DNA of 64,000 nt from assembly GCF_014648675.1 (NCBI RefSeq), contig NZ_BMRO01000003.1:542711-606710 (forward strand). The letters run 5' to 3'. Shown here one piece after another: positions 62,505 to 64,000 of the stretch. The notes under the pieces were generated by a model. That model had not been told where the DNA came from, did no database searches, and was given only the letters and a program-made list of their open reading frames with translations. Each line of letters starts with the position of its first letter. The stretch's first letter is position 1. Made by a program: the position numbers and the translations under genes. The DNA is from Actinomadura livida. GTDB lineage: Bacteria > Actinomycetota > Actinomycetes > Streptosporangiales > Streptosporangiaceae.

Positions 62505-62786
62505 TCAGGCGGCCACCAGGTCCTGGTAGTCGGGGTGCTTGTCGATCCACCCCTTGATGAACGGGCACAGCGGGACGACGGAGAGGTTCTTCTCCCTGAT
62601 GTCGTCCAGGACGCCGCGGGCGAGCGAACCGCCCACGCCCTTGCCCTTGAACGCCGGGTCGACCTCGGTGTGGTCGAGGGAGACCCTGCCGGCGCGCTTC
62701 CGGTACGTGACGAACCCGGCGAGTTCCCCGTCCAGCCTGATCTCGTAGCGGCTCTGCCCGGCGTTGTCGCTGATCTCGGTGCTCAT
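62505..62786 (-). CDS. Small GNAT-family acetyltransferase, YjdJ-like
   Basis: A 93-residue protein with the short Acetyltransf_CG pattern: RYEIRLDGELAGFVTYRKRAGRVSLDHTEVDPAFKGKGVGGSLARGVLDDIREKNLSVVPLCPFIKGWIDKHPDY. Substrates of this minimal GNAT type are unknown. It converges with the cyclase-like gene (6 bases between) and lies downstream of cimA. Confidence 0.93.
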   Translation of the reverse strand: MSTEISDNAGQSRYEIRLDGELAGFVTYRKRAGRVSLDHTEVDPAFKGKGVGGSLARGVLDDIREKNLSVVPLCPFIKGWIDKHPDYQDLVAA

Positions 62787-62822
62787 GGTCCCGATAATGC
62801 GTTCGGTGCCCGTTTGATTCCC

Positions 62823-64000
62823 TCAGCCCGCGTCGTATCCCGCGCGGAGCAGGCAGTAGGTCACGGCCTCCTCCAGGGCCTGCCAGGACGCGGCGATGAC
62901 GTTGTCCTCCACGCCGACCGTGCCCCACTCGCGCTCACCGTCGCCGGACTCGATGAGCACCCTGGTGCGGGCGTCGGTGCCGTGCGCGCCCTCCAGGATG
63001 CGGACCTTGTAGTCGACGAGCTCCAGCCGCGCCAGCTCCGGGTAGAGGCGGCCGAGCGCGATCCGCAGCGCGTTGTCGAGGGCGTTGACGGGGCCGTTGC
63101 CCTCGCCGGTCGCGATGATCCGCTCGCCCTTGGCGTGCAGCTTGACGGTGGCCTCGCTGACCATGGACCCGTCGGGCCGGCGCTCCACGATCGACCGCCA
63201 CGACTCGACCTCGAAGTGCCGCTGCCGGACGCCGGTCAGCTCCTCGCGCAGCAGCAGCTCGAAGGAGGCGTCCGCGGCCTCGAACGTGTAGCCGGTGTTC
63301 TCCAGGTCCTTGACCTTGTCGACGACGGCCTTGGCCTTCTCGCCGGACAGGTCGTAGCCCAGCTCGCGGCCCTTCAGCTCGACCGACGCCCGCCCGGCCA
63401 TGCTGGAGACCAGCATCCGCATGTCGTTGCCGACGGCGGCCGGGTCGATGTGCTGGTACAGGTCCGGGTCGACCTTCACGGCGGAGGCGTGCAGCCCGGC
63501 CTTGTGGGCGAACGCCGACAGCCCCACGTACGGCTGCTGCGAGGCGGGCGCGATGTTGGTGACCTCGGAGACGGCGTGCGCGATGCGGGTCATCTCGCCG
63601 AGCTGCGCGTCGGTGACGAGATTCATGCCCCGCTTGAGCTGCAGGTTCCCGACGACCGTGAACAGGTTGGCGTTGCCGCTGCGCTCGCCGTACCCGTTCG
63701 CGCAGCCCTGGACGTGGGTCGCGCCGGCCTTGACGGCGGCGAGGGAGTTGGCCACCGCGCAGCCCGAGTCGTCGTGGCAGTGGATCCCGACGCGGACGCC
63801 GGCGGACACGACGTCGTGGACGACCTCGGCCAGCTCGTCCGGCAGCATGCCGCCGTTGGTGTCGCAGAGCGCGACGACGTCGGCGCCCGCCTCGGCGGCG
63901 GTGCGGACGGCCTCCAGCGCGTAGGCGCGGTTGGCCTTGTAGCCGTCGAAGAAGTGCTCGGCGTCCAGGAAGACCCGTTGGCCCTCCGCACGCAGGTGGG
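62823..64000 (-). CDS. cimA: (R)-citramalate synthase, 3' part, cut by the window edge
   Basis: On the minus strand the frame is open from the edge to 62823 (about 392 codons). It contains the HMGL-like catalytic part (DAEHFFDGYKAN, VVALCDTNGGMLP, GIHCHDDSGCAVANSLAAVKAGATHVQG) and the LeuA dimer/regulatory domain (EGNGPVNALDNALRIALGRLYPELARLELVDYKV). The EHFFD and lack of an extended LeuA opening suit citramalate synthase (isoleucine route) over LeuA; the N-terminus is outside the window. The leuCD enzyme in the same window also serves this route. Confidence 0.9.
   Translation of the reverse strand, partial: HLRAEGQRVFLDAEHFFDGYKANRAYALEAVRTAAEAGADVVALCDTNGGMLPDELAEVVHDVVSAGVRVGIHCHDDSGCAVANSLAAVKAGATHVQGCANGYGERSGNANLFTVVGNLQLKRGMNLVTDAQLGEMTRIAHAVSEVTNIAPASQQPYVGLSAFAHKAGLHASAVKVDPDLYQHIDPAAVGNDMRMLVSSMAGRASVELKGRELGYDLSGEKAKAVVDKVKDLENTGYTFEAADASFELLLREELTGVRQRHFEVESWRSIVERRPDGSMVSEATVKLHAKGERIIATGEGNGPVNALDNALRIALGRLYPELARLELVDYKVRILEGAHGTDARTRVLIESGDGEREWGTVGVEDNVIAASWQALEEAVTYCLLRAGYDAG

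Overview
The window is very GC-rich, dense, two-strand bacterial DNA with GTG and TTG starts, GGAGG-type ribosome sites and overlapping ATGA/GTGA gene junctions. It is chromosomal DNA of a filamentous actinomycete. The gene set (leuCD with an NdgR-type IclR regulator, hup, cofC for coenzyme F420, a zinc-ribbon L28, a DUF574 methyltransferase) fits an Actinomadura-like member of the Streptosporangiales; the genus is an inference.

Layout. (1) 1-8933: conserved core: 5' part of a class B penicillin-binding protein, rsmD, recG, a DAK2/FakA-like gene, rpmB, thiD, a membrane protein with a CBM2-like ectodomain, thiL, a stand-alone RAM-domain gene and a DUF3515 lipoprotein. (2) 8934-21131: the most interesting block. 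A leftward operon (TetR, CYP123-like P450, SDR, CYP51, 3Fe-4S ferredoxin, SnoaL-like protein) and a rightward operon (aldehyde dehydrogenase, SDR, hydroxyisobutyrate-dehydrogenase-like, CMD-like) match in content and order the cyp51/cyp123 locus of Mycobacterium tuberculosis as I recall it (about Rv0760c-Rv0771). Both operons begin with the same promoter-operator cassette (TCTGGACA-N2-TGTCC) and appear to be leaderless, starting at a GTG inside the operator. Between the two arms lie three tRNA genes, a Ser/Thr kinase, an acyl-CoA-dehydrogenase-like gene and a second TetR gene. Two of the tRNAs are class I in shape yet carry leucine anticodons. (3) 21180-31007: a beta-propeller lipoprotein, then the core resumes with ddl, gpsA, plsC, cofC, a small OB-like gene, hup, leuD, leuC and the IclR regulator. 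(4) 31037-44934: accessory enzymes and regulators: GH3 beta-glucosidase, MerR, RidA, LysR, SAM hydrolase, Nudix, MHYT protein, XRE, an ArsR-MMPL efflux pair, a barstar-like protein, VOC and several unknowns. (5) 45237-52324: a YtfQRT-YjfF-type sugar ABC system with its LacI regulator and palindromic operators, then a zinc alcohol dehydrogenase. (6) 52511-53893: DUF574 methyltransferase and three tRNA genes (two identical tRNA-Glu, one tRNA-Gln). (7) 54017-64000: DUF2461, a fumarylacetoacetase-family enzyme, a second CBM2-like membrane protein, small unknowns, GntR, two GNATs, an RHH-like protein, a membrane cNMP-binding/cyclase-like protein and the 3' part of citramalate synthase (cimA).

How it fits together. 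The core genes serve translation, DNA repair, thiamine, cell wall, phospholipid, F420 and leucine synthesis. The CYP51 block looks like a self-contained oxidative pathway for a lipid or isoprenoid under one TetR regulator. A dispersed GC-rich palindromic repeat is present three times, once inside the leuC reading frame. No CRISPR array, insertion sequence or integrase was found.
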